Shown piece after piece: positions 18,102-26,569 of a stretch of DNA of 42,915 nucleotides. This stretch comes from Propionivibrio sp. (lineage in GTDB: Bacteria > Pseudomonadota > Gammaproteobacteria > Burkholderiales > Rhodocyclaceae), in NCBI RefSeq assembly GCF_029255185.1, contig NZ_JAPUVO010000061.1, positions 1-42,915 of the forward strand. The letters run 5' to 3'. The stretch's first letter is position 1. Each line of letters begins with the position of its first letter. Below the pieces are notes generated by a model. The model was not told where the DNA came from, did not search any database, and saw nothing but the letters and a program-made list of their open reading frames with translations. Made by a program: the position numbers and the translations under genes.

Positions 18102-19556
18102 TCACATCAAGACAATGTCGTATTGTTCCTGCGCATAGCTGGGTTCGGCCTGTACCGAGATGGGCTTGCCGATAAAGTCGGAGAGCATGGCCAGTCCCTG
18201 AGACTCTTCGTCAAGAAAAATATCGATCACTGAAAGGCTGCCGAGCACGCGAAATTCGCGGGCGTTGAACTGCCGCGCTTCACGCAGCAGTTCGCGCAGA
18301 ATCTCGTAGCACACGGTACGCGCCGTCTTGACTTCGCCACGACCGCCACAGGTGGGACATTCCTCGCACAGCACGTGGGCCAGCGATTCGCGCGTGCGCT
18401 TGCGCGTCATTTCAACCAGGCCAAGCGCGGTAAACCCATTGACCGTTAAGCGCGTGTGGTCACGCGCCAGCGCCTTGTTGAACTCGGCGAGAACGGCCAA
18501 ACGGTGTTCATCACTATCCATATCGATAAAATCAGTAATGATGATGCCGCCAAGGTTGCGCAGGCGCAACTGGCGGGCGATGGTTTGCGCCGCTTCGAGA
18601 TTGGTCTTGAAAATGGTGTCATCAAAGTTGCGCACGCCAACGAAACCACCGGTATTGACATCGATGGTTGTCATCGCCTCGGTCTGGTCGATGATCAGGT
18701 AGCCGCCCGATTTCAGTTCGACGCGGCGCGCCAGCGCCTTCTGGATTTCGTCCTCGACGCCGTGCAGGTCAAACAGCGGGCGCTCGCCAATGTAATGGTT
18801 GAGCAGCGGCGCAACCGTCGGCGTATATTCGGCGGCAAAGGCCGTCAGCTTCTGGAAGTTCTCGCGCGAGTCAATGACGATGCTCGCCGTTTCCGGGTTG
18901 ACGAAATCACGCAGTACGCGCTGGCCGAGCGACAGTTCCTGATAAAGCAGCGCTGGGGCCGCAGCAGTTTTTGACTGCGCCTGAATGTCGTGCCAAATCT
19001 TGCGCAGATATTCAATGTCCTTGCTCAGCTCTTCTTCCGTGGCGCCCTCGGCCATCGTGCGCACGATAAAACCGCCCCCGTCGTCGCCGGGGACCAGGCG
19101 GGTTATTTTTTCGCGCAATGCCTCGCGTTCGACCTCGCTTTCGATGCGCTGTGAAATACCGATGCGTTTCTCCTGCGGCAAGTAGACCAGCATCCGCCCG
19201 GCCACCGACATCTGGGTCGACAGGCGTGCGCCCTTGCTGCCGATCGGATCCTTAATCACCTGCACGACAATACTCTGCCCCTCGAACAGGATGCGCTCTA
19301 TGGGTCGGACAGGATCGTCACTGCCCCGCGGCTCCCAAATATCGGCAACGTGCAGGAATGCGGTTCGTTCCAGCCCAACGTCAATGAATGCCGATTGCAT
19401 GCCGGGCAAAATGCGGACAATGCGTCCGACATAGATATTACCGACCAGCCCCCGGCTGGCGGTACGTTCGATGTGCAGCTCCTGAGCGACGCCCTGGTAC
19501 ATGACGGCAACGCGCGTTTCCTGCGGGGTAAAGTTGATCAGGATATCTTCGGACAT
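18102..19556 (-). CDS. rng: Ribonuclease G
   Basis: RNase G is an endonuclease that matures the 5' end of 16S rRNA and cuts some mRNAs. The 484-residue length fits RNase G rather than RNase E. An S1 domain starts near residue 38 (VGNIYVGRIVRILPGMQSAFIDVG). The catalytic domain has TIDVNTGGFVG and GGIIITDFIDMDSDEHR with metal-binding Asp residues, and the zinc-link ECPTCGGRG near residue 400 needed for oligomer formation. In many betaproteobacteria rng directly follows maf on the same strand; here two plus-strand genes lie between them. Confidence 0.96.
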   Translation of the reverse strand: MSEDILINFTPQETRVAVMYQGVAQELHIERTASRGLVGNIYVGRIVRILPGMQSAFIDVGLERTAFLHVADIWEPRGSDDPVRPIERILFEGQSIVVQVIKDPIGSKGARLSTQMSVAGRMLVYLPQEKRIGISQRIESEVEREALREKITRLVPGDDGGGFIVRTMAEGATEEELSKDIEYLRKIWHDIQAQSKTAAAPALLYQELSLGQRVLRDFVNPETASIVIDSRENFQKLTAFAAEYTPTVAPLLNHYIGERPLFDLHGVEDEIQKALARRVELKSGGYLIIDQTEAMTTIDVNTGGFVGVRNFDDTIFKTNLEAAQTIARQLRLRNLGGIIITDFIDMDSDEHRLAVLAEFNKALARDHTRLTVNGFTALGLVEMTRKRTRESLAHVLCEECPTCGGRGEVKTARTVCYEILRELLREARQFNAREFRVLGSLSVIDIFLDEESQGLAMLSDFIGKPISVQAEPSYAQEQYDIVLM

Positions 19557-19639
19557 AGGAGGGCGATCTGAAAAATGCGGTTAAAATCGGGGATTCAAAG
19601 AGCTCGCAGCATTCTACCCCTTCCCCCAGCAAAGCTTCC

Positions 19640-20923
19640 ATGTCCAACGCTCCTGCCTTGCTCGCCCCCGAGTTGCTGGCTCCCGCCGGTTCGCTGACCA
19701 TGATGCGCACCGCCTTTGCCTTCGCTGCCGACGCCGTCTATGCCGGACAGCCGCGCTACAGCCTGCGCGTGCGCAACAACGAATTCGGCAACATTGAAAC
19801 GCTGGGCAACGCCATCGGCGAAGCGCACGCCGACGGCAAGCGCTTCTACGTTGTCAGCAACGTCCTGCCGCACAATGCCAAGGTCCGCACCTACCTGGCC
19901 GACATGGCGCCGGTGGTGGCTCTCAAGCCCGACGCGCTGATCATGGCCGACCCCGGCCTGATCGATCTGGTGCGCGAAACCTGGCCGGAAATGCCAGTGC
20001 ATCTGTCGGTGCAGACCAATACCGTCAACTTTGCCGCCGTGCGCTTCTGGAAAAAACTCGGCGTCTCGCGCATCATTCTCTCGCGCGAACTGTCGCTCGA
20101 CGAGGTCGCCGAGATCCGTCAGGAATGCCCGGACATCGAACTCGAAGTCTTCGTGCATGGTGCGCTGTGCATCGCCTACTCGGGCCGCTGCCTGCTCTCC
20201 GGCTATTTCAACCATCGCGACCCGAACCAGGGCACCTGCACCAACTCCTGCCGCTGGGATTACAAGGTCAAGGCGGGCCAGGAAGACGCCGGCGGTGATG
20301 TCCATGCCAAGGTCTGGCTGCTCGAAGAAAAAGAGCGCCCCGGCGAACTAATGCCGATCGAGGAAGACGAGCACGGCACCTACATCATGAACTCCAAGGA
20401 CCTGCGTGCCATCGAGCATGTGCAGCGTCTGGTCGCGATCGGCATCGATTCGCTGAAGATCGAGGGCCGCACCAAGTCGCCCTATTATGCCGCGCGCACG
20501 GCCCAGGTTTATCGCCGTGCCATTGATGACGCCGTCGCCGGCCGCCCCTTCGACCCAACGCTGCTCGGCGAACTTGAGGGACTGGCCAATCGCGGCTACA
20601 CCGACGGTTTTTACCAGCGCCACCACGACCACGAAATGCAGAACTACCTGCGCGGCCACTCCGAGTCCGGACGCAGCCTTTACGTTGGCGACGTGATCGC
20701 CTGGGACGCCGCACGCGGCCTGGGAGAGATCGAGGTGAGAAACCGCTTTGCAGTCGGCGACCGCATCGAGGTCATTCACCCCACGGGAAATTTTGAACTA
20801 ACCCTGGCGCGCATGGAAAAAGCCGATGGCTCACCCATCAACGTCGCCCCGGGCAACGGCCACCGGGTCTGGATTCCACTCCCCGCCGAACTCCCCGGCG
20901 CCCTGCTGGCGCGCTTTGTTTAA
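19640..20923 (+). CDS. trhP: tRNA 5-hydroxyuridine synthase TrhP (peptidase U32 family)
   Basis: TrhP (YegQ) takes part in hydroxylation of U34 in tRNAs, the first step to 5-carboxymethoxyuridine. The 427-residue product has the U32 signature EVFVHGALCIAYSGRCLLSG (about 170-190), and CTNSCRW, which together supply the cysteines expected to hold an iron-sulfur cluster. The N-terminal LLAPAGSLTMMRTAFAFAAD is the barrel start. The name peptidase is historical; protease activity is not expected. A TTAAAAT (19581-19587) lies upstream and could serve as -10. It is divergent from rng. Confidence 0.9.
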   Translation: MSNAPALLAPELLAPAGSLTMMRTAFAFAADAVYAGQPRYSLRVRNNEFGNIETLGNAIGEAHADGKRFYVVSNVLPHNAKVRTYLADMAPVVALKPDALIMADPGLIDLVRETWPEMPVHLSVQTNTVNFAAVRFWKKLGVSRIILSRELSLDEVAEIRQECPDIELEVFVHGALCIAYSGRCLLSGYFNHRDPNQGTCTNSCRWDYKVKAGQEDAGGDVHAKVWLLEEKERPGELMPIEEDEHGTYIMNSKDLRAIEHVQRLVAIGIDSLKIEGRTKSPYYAARTAQVYRRAIDDAVAGRPFDPTLLGELEGLANRGYTDGFYQRHHDHEMQNYLRGHSESGRSLYVGDVIAWDAARGLGEIEVRNRFAVGDRIEVIHPTGNFELTLARMEKADGSPINVAPGNGHRVWIPLPAELPGALLARFV

Positions 20924-20950
20924 TGAAAGACCACGGCTGCGACCTCTTTC

Positions 20951-21056
20951 AACGCAGAGGCGCAGAGGGCGCAGAGACAAGCCCAACATTTACTCGTGTG
21001 AGTAGCTAATCTTTCGGAAACCTCCGCGTTCTCTGCGCCTCTGCGATCTCTGCGTT
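20951..21056. repeat. GCAGAG-type palindromic repeat
   Basis: Left arm 20951-20977 (three units like CGCAGAG spaced 8-9 bases) and right arm about 21029-21056 carry the same units inverted (TCTGCG). The arms form a long imperfect hairpin with about 50 bases in the loop. A relative lies at 23371-23482. It is a dispersed intergenic repeat of a kind seen in many proteobacterial genomes; no ORF is present. Confidence 0.85.
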
Positions 21057-21104
21057 AAATGCGGTTTATTCTTCTATTCTCGGGATCATTCAAGGTCTGA
21101 CTGC

Positions 21105-22202
21105 ATGAACCGTTTGCCACCGCACCCACCCCACCTTTTCGTCGACATCTCGTCGCACGGACTTGGCCATCTGGCGCAGGTGGCGCCTATCCTCAACGAA
21201 CTTTTTCGCCTGTTGCCCAAACTGCGGCTGACCGTGCGCAGCGGGCTAGCACTGGAAAAACTGCGTGCGCGCCTGCACAGCGACTTTGCTCATATTGCGG
21301 AACGTAGCGACTTCGGCTTCATCATGCACGATGCGCTCTGCATCGACCACGCGGCGACGGCTACCGCTTATCGGGCATACCACGCCAACTGGCCGCAACG
21401 GGTCGCCGCAGAAGCCGCGCTGCTTGGCGCACTACGTCCTGATCTGGTGCTAAGCGATGTCGCCTATCTGCCACTGGCCGGCGCTGCCAAGGCCGGCATT
21501 GCGTCGCTGGCAATGTGCTCACTCAACTGGGCCGACCTCTTCGCCTATTTTTTTGGCGGCGAAGACTGGGCCCCACCAATCCACGACCAGATGCTGGCCG
21601 CCTACCTCAGTGCCGAATGTTTCCTGCGTCTGACCCCGGCCATGCCGATGAGCGATCTGCCACGCCGGCACACCATCGCACCGGTCGCCACAATCGGTCG
21701 CGATTGCCGTACTCCTTTGCGCGAACAACTAGGATGCACGCCGGACGAGAAACTGGTTCTGATCGCCTTCGGTGGCATCGACAAGGAAGCGCCGGTTAAA
21801 CGCTGGCCGCACACCGCAGACCTACGCTGGTTGGTGCCGCAGAGCTGGAGAGTCGAGCGTGATGATATGACCGCCATCGAAGCACTCGGCCTGCCCTTTA
21901 CCGACCTCCTGTGCAGCGTCGATGCCGTGCTCACCAAGCCCGGCTACGGCATCTTCACCGAAGCGGCATGCGCTGGCATCCCGGTGCTGTACCTGCGCCG
22001 TGACGACTGGCCCGAACAGGACTGCCTGATCGACTGGCTGAAAGACAAAGCCCGCTGCCACGAGATTGATGACAACGAGTTATCCAGCGGACAGTTAAAG
22101 GCTGCGCTCGCTGCCCTGTGGCAGCAATTCACCCCGCCCATCCCCCACCCGACCGGAGCGCTCGAAGCGGCAACGCTGATCCTGGACTGGCTGCGTAGAT
22201 AG
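21105..22202 (+). CDS. GT-B-fold glycosyltransferase-like protein
   Basis: The 365-residue protein has the two halves of a GT-B enzyme: an N-terminal HGLGHLAQVAPILNEL (similar to the glycine loop of MurG-type and UDP-glucuronosyltransferase proteins) and a C-terminal donor-site block KPGYGIFTEAACAGIPVLYL (about 285-305). It resembles proteins annotated as UDP-N-acetylglucosamine transferase-like or as the N-terminal half of L-arabinokinase. No membrane segment or signal is seen. The sugar and acceptor are unknown. It sits 181 bases after trhP with a palindromic repeat between, so co-transcription is doubtful. It is convergent with maf (18 bases). Confidence 0.75.
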   Translation: MNRLPPHPPHLFVDISSHGLGHLAQVAPILNELFRLLPKLRLTVRSGLALEKLRARLHSDFAHIAERSDFGFIMHDALCIDHAATATAYRAYHANWPQRVAAEAALLGALRPDLVLSDVAYLPLAGAAKAGIASLAMCSLNWADLFAYFFGGEDWAPPIHDQMLAAYLSAECFLRLTPAMPMSDLPRRHTIAPVATIGRDCRTPLREQLGCTPDEKLVLIAFGGIDKEAPVKRWPHTADLRWLVPQSWRVERDDMTAIEALGLPFTDLLCSVDAVLTKPGYGIFTEAACAGIPVLYLRRDDWPEQDCLIDWLKDKARCHEIDDNELSSGQLKAALAALWQQFTPPIPHPTGALEAATLILDWLRR

Positions 22203-22220
22203 CCAACGTGAGGTTTTTGA

Positions 22221-22841
22221 CTAAACCGGGTAGCCAAAGCGCCTGAGCAGCACGGCGGTTTCGAACAACGGCAGGCCCATGACCCCGGAATAGCTGCCGG
22301 ACAGGTGTTCGACAAACTGGCCGGCGCGACCCTGGATCGCGTAAGCACCGGCCTTGTCCATCGGTTCGCCGCTGGCGACATAGTTGCGGATCTGGGTCTC
22401 GTCAAGAACGCCAAAGCGCACCTCGCTGACCGATAACAAGGCTTCAATGCGCCCGTCCAGAAACACGGCGACCGCCGTGAGCACACGATGCGGCTTTCCC
22501 GAAAGGCGGCGCAGAATGGATTTCGCGTCCTCGCTGTCGAGCGGCTTGCCAATGATCCCGCCATCAAATTCGATGGTGGTATCGGCTGCCAGGACCGGCT
22601 GCGACTGCATTTTTCGCCAACCGGCAATGCCCCCGCCATGTTCGGCCTTGGCTCGGGCAACTCGCTCAACATAGGCCGCTGGCATTTCACCCCGATGTGG
22701 CGTCTCGTCGACTTCCTTGTCCTCGCGCGGGTGATTGCGAAAAACGACGGTATCGAACTGGATCCCGATCTGAGTCAGCAATTCGCGCCGGCGCGGGCTG
22801 CGCGAGGCCAGGTAAAGACGGGGATGGTACGGGTCGATCAT
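22221..22841 (-). CDS. maf: Maf-family nucleoside triphosphate pyrophosphatase
   Basis: Maf proteins hydrolyse dTTP, UTP or modified nucleotides to monophosphates to clean the pool. The 206-residue protein begins with the family signature LYLASRSPRRRELL (about 9-22) and keeps VLAADTTIEFDGGIIGKP with the catalytic Asp. DKAGAYAIQGRAG (about 160-172) is the other conserved block and fits the dTTP/UTP (YhdE) subgroup better than the 7-methyl-GTP (YceF) group. The start codon overlaps the rlmH stop by one base. Order nadD-rsfS-rlmH-maf is standard. Confidence 0.93.
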   Translation of the reverse strand: MIDPYHPRLYLASRSPRRRELLTQIGIQFDTVVFRNHPREDKEVDETPHRGEMPAAYVERVARAKAEHGGGIAGWRKMQSQPVLAADTTIEFDGGIIGKPLDSEDAKSILRRLSGKPHRVLTAVAVFLDGRIEALLSVSEVRFGVLDETQIRNYVASGEPMDKAGAYAIQGRAGQFVEHLSGSYSGVMGLPLFETAVLLRRFGYPV

Positions 22842-23311
22842 CAGCCCTCCCGGTGATATGGATGATTCCTGACCACGCTGAGCGCACGATACAGCTGTTC
22901 GCAGAGGATCAATCGCGCCACGGCGTGCGGCAAGGTCAGGCTGGAAAGACGGATCGTATCATCGGCCTGTTGCTTCAAGGCCGCGTCGATACCGTCGGCG
23001 CCGCCAATGACGAGGGCCGTATCGCCGCCTTCGCGCATCCAGTCTTCAAGACGCGCTGCCAGTTGCAGCGTACTCAGGTCAGTTCCCCGCTCGTCAAGCA
23101 CGACGATCCGGGAAAACCCATGCAGACTGGCCTGCAAACGGACTTTTTCGGCAGCCAAAAGTTGTTCGCGGGTTTTCGATCCGCGCGGCTCGGGTTTGAT
23201 TTCGACAACAACGATCGGCAATTCGCGTGGCATGCGCTTGATGTATTCGGCACAGCCTTTGGCGACCCACTCGGGAAGCTTGTGACCAACCGCCAGAATG
23301 CCGAGCTTCAT
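22841..23311 (-). CDS. rlmH: 23S rRNA (pseudouridine(1915)-N3)-methyltransferase
   Basis: RlmH is a small SPOUT enzyme that methylates pseudouridine 1915 in helix 69 of 23S rRNA on the 70S ribosome. The 156-residue length is exact for the family. The knot region is visible: VVLDERGTDLSTLQLA (about 70-85), ALVIGGADGID (about 98-108), and the C-terminal LCEQLYRALSVVRNHPYHRE, which matches the conserved EQLYRA and PYH ends. It overlaps the maf start by one base. A repeat-bearing gap of 225 bases separates it from rsfS, unusually long for this operon. Confidence 0.96.
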   Translation of the reverse strand: MKLGILAVGHKLPEWVAKGCAEYIKRMPRELPIVVVEIKPEPRGSKTREQLLAAEKVRLQASLHGFSRIVVLDERGTDLSTLQLAARLEDWMREGGDTALVIGGADGIDAALKQQADDTIRLSSLTLPHAVARLILCEQLYRALSVVRNHPYHREG

Positions 23312-23370
23312 GAAGCGGGGAATGAGCGCATACGAACGTTCATCCTTAAAACCTCAATTCAAACCTCTTT

Positions 23371-23482
23371 TAACGCAGAGATCGCAGAGACGCAGAGGGC
23401 GCAGAGAGAAATTCGCAACTCGCCTTTCGGGCGAGTGATGTCATTCTCAGAATTCTTTGCGCTCTCTGCACCCCAAGGGTGT
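23371..23482. repeat. GCAGAG-type palindromic repeat between rsfS and rlmH
   Basis: Left arm 23371-23408 has four CGCAGAG-like units; the right arm (about 23453-23470) holds TTGCGCTCTCTGC. Inside the loop is a separate small hairpin, 23418-23436 (ACTCGCC/GGCGAGT). The copy is a relative of 20951-21056 but with a more degraded right arm. It interrupts an otherwise tight operon. Confidence 0.8.
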
Positions 23483-23536
23483 TTCCTGCGGGGCACGTTG
23501 AATGCGTTTTCTGGTCTCATGCAGTTGCGCTCGGAC

Positions 23537-23911
23537 TTAGCTCTCTTGCACCGCCGGGGCCGCCAGCGCCTTACGCACGCGCGTCGGGCCTTTACCGCCC
23601 CACAGCTCTTCAAGATTGTAATAGCTGCGGATGGCTGGCTGCATGACATGGACAACGATATCGCCCAGATCGACCAGCACCCATTCGCCGCTATCTTCGC
23701 CTTCGGTAGAAATGATGTGACCACCGGCTTCGCGCACCTTGTCCTCGACGTTGCGCGCCAATGACCTGACTTGACGGTTCGAATCACCGCAAGCAATGAC
23801 GATTCGTTCAAAAAGAGGCGTGAGCTTGGCGGTGTTGATGACTTCAATGTCGCGACCCTTGATCTCTTCGAGGGCGGCAACAACAAGTTTTTCGAGCTGG
23901 GGTAATTTCAT
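23537..23911 (-). CDS. rsfS: Ribosomal silencing factor RsfS
   Basis: RsfS (Iojap, YbeB) binds ribosomal protein L14 and blocks subunit joining when nutrients are low. The start at 23911 gives 124 residues (MKLPQLEKLVVAALEEIKG) and avoids overlap with nadD; the frame is open to 23962. Family motifs are present: DIEVINTAKLTPLFERIVIA, with CGDSNRQVRSLA and then GEDSGEWVLVDLGDIVVHVM, and RSYYNLEELWG at the end. It lies 7 bases after nadD and would share its transcript. Confidence 0.95.
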   Translation of the reverse strand: MKLPQLEKLVVAALEEIKGRDIEVINTAKLTPLFERIVIACGDSNRQVRSLARNVEDKVREAGGHIISTEGEDSGEWVLVDLGDIVVHVMQPAIRSYYNLEELWGGKGPTRVRKALAAPAVQES

Positions 23912-23918
23912 TGGCTGC

Positions 23919-24602
23919 TCAGTTTTCCAGATAAAGGTGGTGGTCGTGAATATAGGTGACAAGCGCGTCGGGAATCAAATAACGCGTACTGTGGCCTTTC
24001 GACAGCAGGGCGCGGACCTTGGTTGCCGAAATATCGAGTTGCGTCATGGCGAAATTGACGATGCAACCCGCTGGCGCCGCAGCCAGCGCCGCGGCATCCG
24101 GGCGATAGCGCTCCTTATAGATGCTGGCCAGTGCGCCGGGCAGACTCGCCGCATCGACTGGAAAGCCCGGCCGGTGCGCCACAGCGATGTGTGCCAGTGC
24201 CAACAGGCTCTCCCAGCGATGCCAGGCGGGGAGGCCGGCGAAGGCATCGGCGCCGACCAGCAGGACCAGTGGCCGCTGTGCGCCGCAAGCTGCCGTCTGG
24301 CGCAACCGTTCAAGCGTTGGCACGGTATAGCTCGACTGGGCGGCGTCAACTTCAGCGCTATCGAGTTCAAAACGCGGGTTGCCGGCGATGGCCAGGCGCA
24401 CCATCTCAAGACGCTGCGCGGCGCTAACTAGTGGCGCCGCACGACACGCCGGCTGGCCGGCGGGAATCCAGCGCACCTGCGCCAGCCCCAGGCGGTCAAG
24501 CGCCTCTTCAGCCAGACGCAGGTGAGCGTTATGAACCGGGTCAAACGTGCCGCCGAAGACCCCCAGCGGTTTGCCGCCCGGGGCTTCAGACATTTTCGTC
24601 AA
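23919..24602 (-). CDS. nadD: Nicotinate-nucleotide adenylyltransferase
   Basis: NadD joins ATP and nicotinate mononucleotide to form deamido-NAD in the cytoplasm. The 227-residue protein has the nucleotidyltransferase signature GVFGGTFDPVHNAHL (about 14-28, HxxH) and the C-terminal LDISATKVRALL motif matching the ISSTxIR class. VGADAFAGLPAWHRW is the adenine-site block. A second start at 24593 (MSEAPGG) is possible. The 5' end overlaps the membrane protein gene upstream by 8-17 bases, so the genes are tightly packed. Confidence 0.95.
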   Translation of the reverse strand: MTKMSEAPGGKPLGVFGGTFDPVHNAHLRLAEEALDRLGLAQVRWIPAGQPACRAAPLVSAAQRLEMVRLAIAGNPRFELDSAEVDAAQSSYTVPTLERLRQTAACGAQRPLVLLVGADAFAGLPAWHRWESLLALAHIAVAHRPGFPVDAASLPGALASIYKERYRPDAAALAAAPAGCIVNFAMTQLDISATKVRALLSKGHSTRYLIPDALVTYIHDHHLYLEN

Positions 24603-25362
24603 TGGTCACAAAAACGTCGCGATAGCTCACGTAGAAACTGGCATACAGCGTCGGCACGAGAGTGAAGACGGTCACTGCGGTCAGCACCACCGAGAACAGC
24701 TCACCAACACCGGCGAACAGGGCGCTGAACAGTCCGACCAGCACACCGGGAATGAGCGCACCGACCACCAGGGTCGCGACAGAATAGACAAGGAAAGCAC
24801 GCCAGTTGCGCAAGCAGGCGACGAAACTGAAGAATAGCGACTTGCCGGCAGACAGGTCATGCCAGGCGACGAGCATCGGCGCGTACCAATAGGCCATCAT
24901 CAGCGGCAAAAAGAGGAGCAGCGCCAGTTGTCCGCCAAACATCACGCTATCGCTGGTCAGCACCTGCTTCCCAGGTCGTTGACCCAGAACCACGAGCCGG
25001 AACAGCACGCCGTCGTCGACCGAAGCGACGATCCCGAGGACGACAACGCCGACGACAATGTAGACGGCGCCGAGCACCAGCAGCGCGCGCAGGTTCTTCT
25101 GAAAACCCGAGAACAGCAGATGCGGAGGAAGCGGGCCGCCCTGCGCGAGCAGACGGCAGGCGTTCATCAAGCTGACCGTGAAAACCGGAATCAGCAACGG
25201 TGCGGCCACTTGCCCGATCAGCGGAAAGGAACTGATCAGGGCCATCAACATCCAGTAGCCGAGCACGGCAAGCGAAAGCACCAACTGATTTCTGCGAAAG
25301 ATTCCGAAACCGTCGTACAACCAGTGCCAGCCACGACGAGAAGGAAGAGTCAGCGCCTGCAT
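24586..25362 (-). CDS. BPSS1780-family membrane protein, copy 2
   Basis: The 258-residue protein has about six hydrophobic segments and ends in YASFYVSYRDVFV. It belongs to the BPSS1780 family of unknown function found in betaproteobacteria. The neighbour at 25381 is a clear paralogue: both share a -NWRAFLVYS- or -NTLPLLVYS- block and the SYRDVF end. No enzymatic motif is seen. A role in the membrane is the only supported statement. The stop overlaps nadD. Confidence 0.8.
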   Translation of the reverse strand: MQALTLPSRRGWHWLYDGFGIFRRNQLVLSLAVLGYWMLMALISSFPLIGQVAAPLLIPVFTVSLMNACRLLAQGGPLPPHLLFSGFQKNLRALLVLGAVYIVVGVVVLGIVASVDDGVLFRLVVLGQRPGKQVLTSDSVMFGGQLALLLFLPLMMAYWYAPMLVAWHDLSAGKSLFFSFVACLRNWRAFLVYSVATLVVGALIPGVLVGLFSALFAGVGELFSVVLTAVTVFTLVPTLYASFYVSYRDVFVTIDENV

Positions 25363-25380
25363 AGGGTGACGAACATACGT

Positions 25381-26118
25381 TTAGTTGGCAACAAAGACAT
25401 CCCGATACGAGGCATAAACCGACCCGGAAAGCACAGGAATGAGGACCAGGAAGCCAAGGCCAACAGGCAAGGCCGCGAAGAACATGAGCACCATGACGAC
25501 CAGGCTATAGACCAGCAACGGCAGCGTGTTCTTCAGGCAGGCATTGAAGCTGGCCCTGAGCGCCTCGACCGGCGGCATATTGTTGAAGAAGACCAGCGCC
25601 GGCGCAAACCAGATGGCCATAAACAGGGGCACCAAAAGCACCAGCGAGAGCAGCATGGCGATCATCAGTCCGCCAAGGGCCAGCCCAAAACCAGCCGCAT
25701 GTCCCATCATCAGGCCGCCGGCAATACTGCCACCGCCGAGCACGACGACGATAAACATGATGAGCAGCATCGCCACCATATAGAGCACCCCGACCATCAC
25801 CAGATTACCGGTGTTCTGCTTGAAGCCGGCAAACAGATCGGCAATCTCCAGTGCTTCACCGTCCGCCGCTTTCTGGCATGCCAGCAACATGCCAGCGCCA
25901 AGCAAGGGGGTGAACAAGTTAGCAGCCAGCGTGCCGACCAGGGGGACAATGCTCAGCCCAATAATGATTACCAGCAGCACGAGGGTCAGCGCGATCCACA
26001 CCCCCGGATTGAAAACAAACAGCGCCCAGCCCTGCCTGAGCCATTCGAAGGCATTACCTGCTGCGACGACGCGACTATTACCGTTGAAGGCTGGCGCCGC
26101 CAGGGGGAAGGGTTCCAT
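25381..26118 (-). CDS. BPSS1780-family membrane protein, copy 1
   Basis: This is a 245-residue polytopic inner-membrane protein, paralogous to the following gene, ending SVYASYRDVFVAN. The start at 26118 is chosen because AGGTG lies nine bases before it; in-frame ATG codons at 26136 and 26184 are less well supported. Hydrophobic segments alternate with short loops, and the amphipathic start region AFEWLRQGWALF is shared with many BPSS1780 proteins. Function unknown. Eighteen bases separate the two genes, so they form a tandem duplicate on one transcript. Confidence 0.8.
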   Translation of the reverse strand: MEPFPLAAPAFNGNSRVVAAGNAFEWLRQGWALFVFNPGVWIALTLVLLVIIIGLSIVPLVGTLAANLFTPLLGAGMLLACQKAADGEALEIADLFAGFKQNTGNLVMVGVLYMVAMLLIMFIVVVLGGGSIAGGLMMGHAAGFGLALGGLMIAMLLSLVLLVPLFMAIWFAPALVFFNNMPPVEALRASFNACLKNTLPLLVYSLVVMVLMFFAALPVGLGFLVLIPVLSGSVYASYRDVFVAN

Positions 26119-26194
26119 GGATTTGTTCACCTGCATCGTTGGAAAGAAGATTCTGTGCGACGCGACATGGCGCGTTGCCAGCAAGCGGGTCGGC

Positions 26195-26530
26195 TTAGAA
26201 GGTGCCGATCACCCACATCGGCACACTCAGTCCCGGAGTACCCTGGGTATCGGTGGAAAATGAACCGTCGCCGCGCTGATCAATCAGCGTGTAGGGAATG
26301 CCGTTTTCCGGCGTGACCGTTATCTTGTACAGCCTGCCGTTGATGCGGTGCTCCTCGATCGTGTTGCCGTCGCGTTTCTTGATCGTCACCTGCGGCTCCA
26401 GTGAATCGTCGAGCGGCACCATGACCGGAGGCTTGGCATCCGGGGGGAGTTGCTGGTCGGCGCCAGTCTGGGCGAAAACCGGGGGGGCCAGGAGAGCCAG
26501 CAGGGAAAGAAAGGGGGGAAGGCAGCGCAT
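26195..26530 (-). CDS. DUF2782 small exported protein
   Basis: The 111-residue protein has a signal peptide (MRCLPPFLSLLALLAPPVFA, likely cut after A20) and a DUF2782 domain (VTIKKRDGNTIEEHRINGRL, then YKITVTPENGIPYTLID). The family is known mainly from betaproteobacteria, often beside polA as here (the LOG gene lies between). It should be periplasmic. Function unknown. A run of seven C (26481-26487 on the other strand) lies in the signal region. Confidence 0.85.
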   Translation of the reverse strand: MRCLPPFLSLLALLAPPVFAQTGADQQLPPDAKPPVMVPLDDSLEPQVTIKKRDGNTIEEHRINGRLYKITVTPENGIPYTLIDQRGDGSFSTDTQGTPGLSVPMWVIGTF

Positions 26531-26569
26531 AAAAAACTTCCGAGAGGCATTCGACAGGCCTTGATTGTA

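Noticed and set aside
20951-21056. CRISPR array
   Set aside because: The units are 7-9 bases with no spacers of even length, and the two arms are inverted rather than direct.
24859-26316. Long plus-strand open frame of 485 codons
   Set aside because: It lies opposite two membrane protein genes and its translation is rich in His, Gln, Arg and Glu, as expected from the complement of hydrophobic coding. It has no family motif.
26481-26487. Seven-G tract as a phase-variation site in the DUF2782 gene
   Set aside because: The tract is shorter and encodes ordinary Ala-Pro-Pro in a signal peptide; slippage is much less likely than at the nine-G tract.
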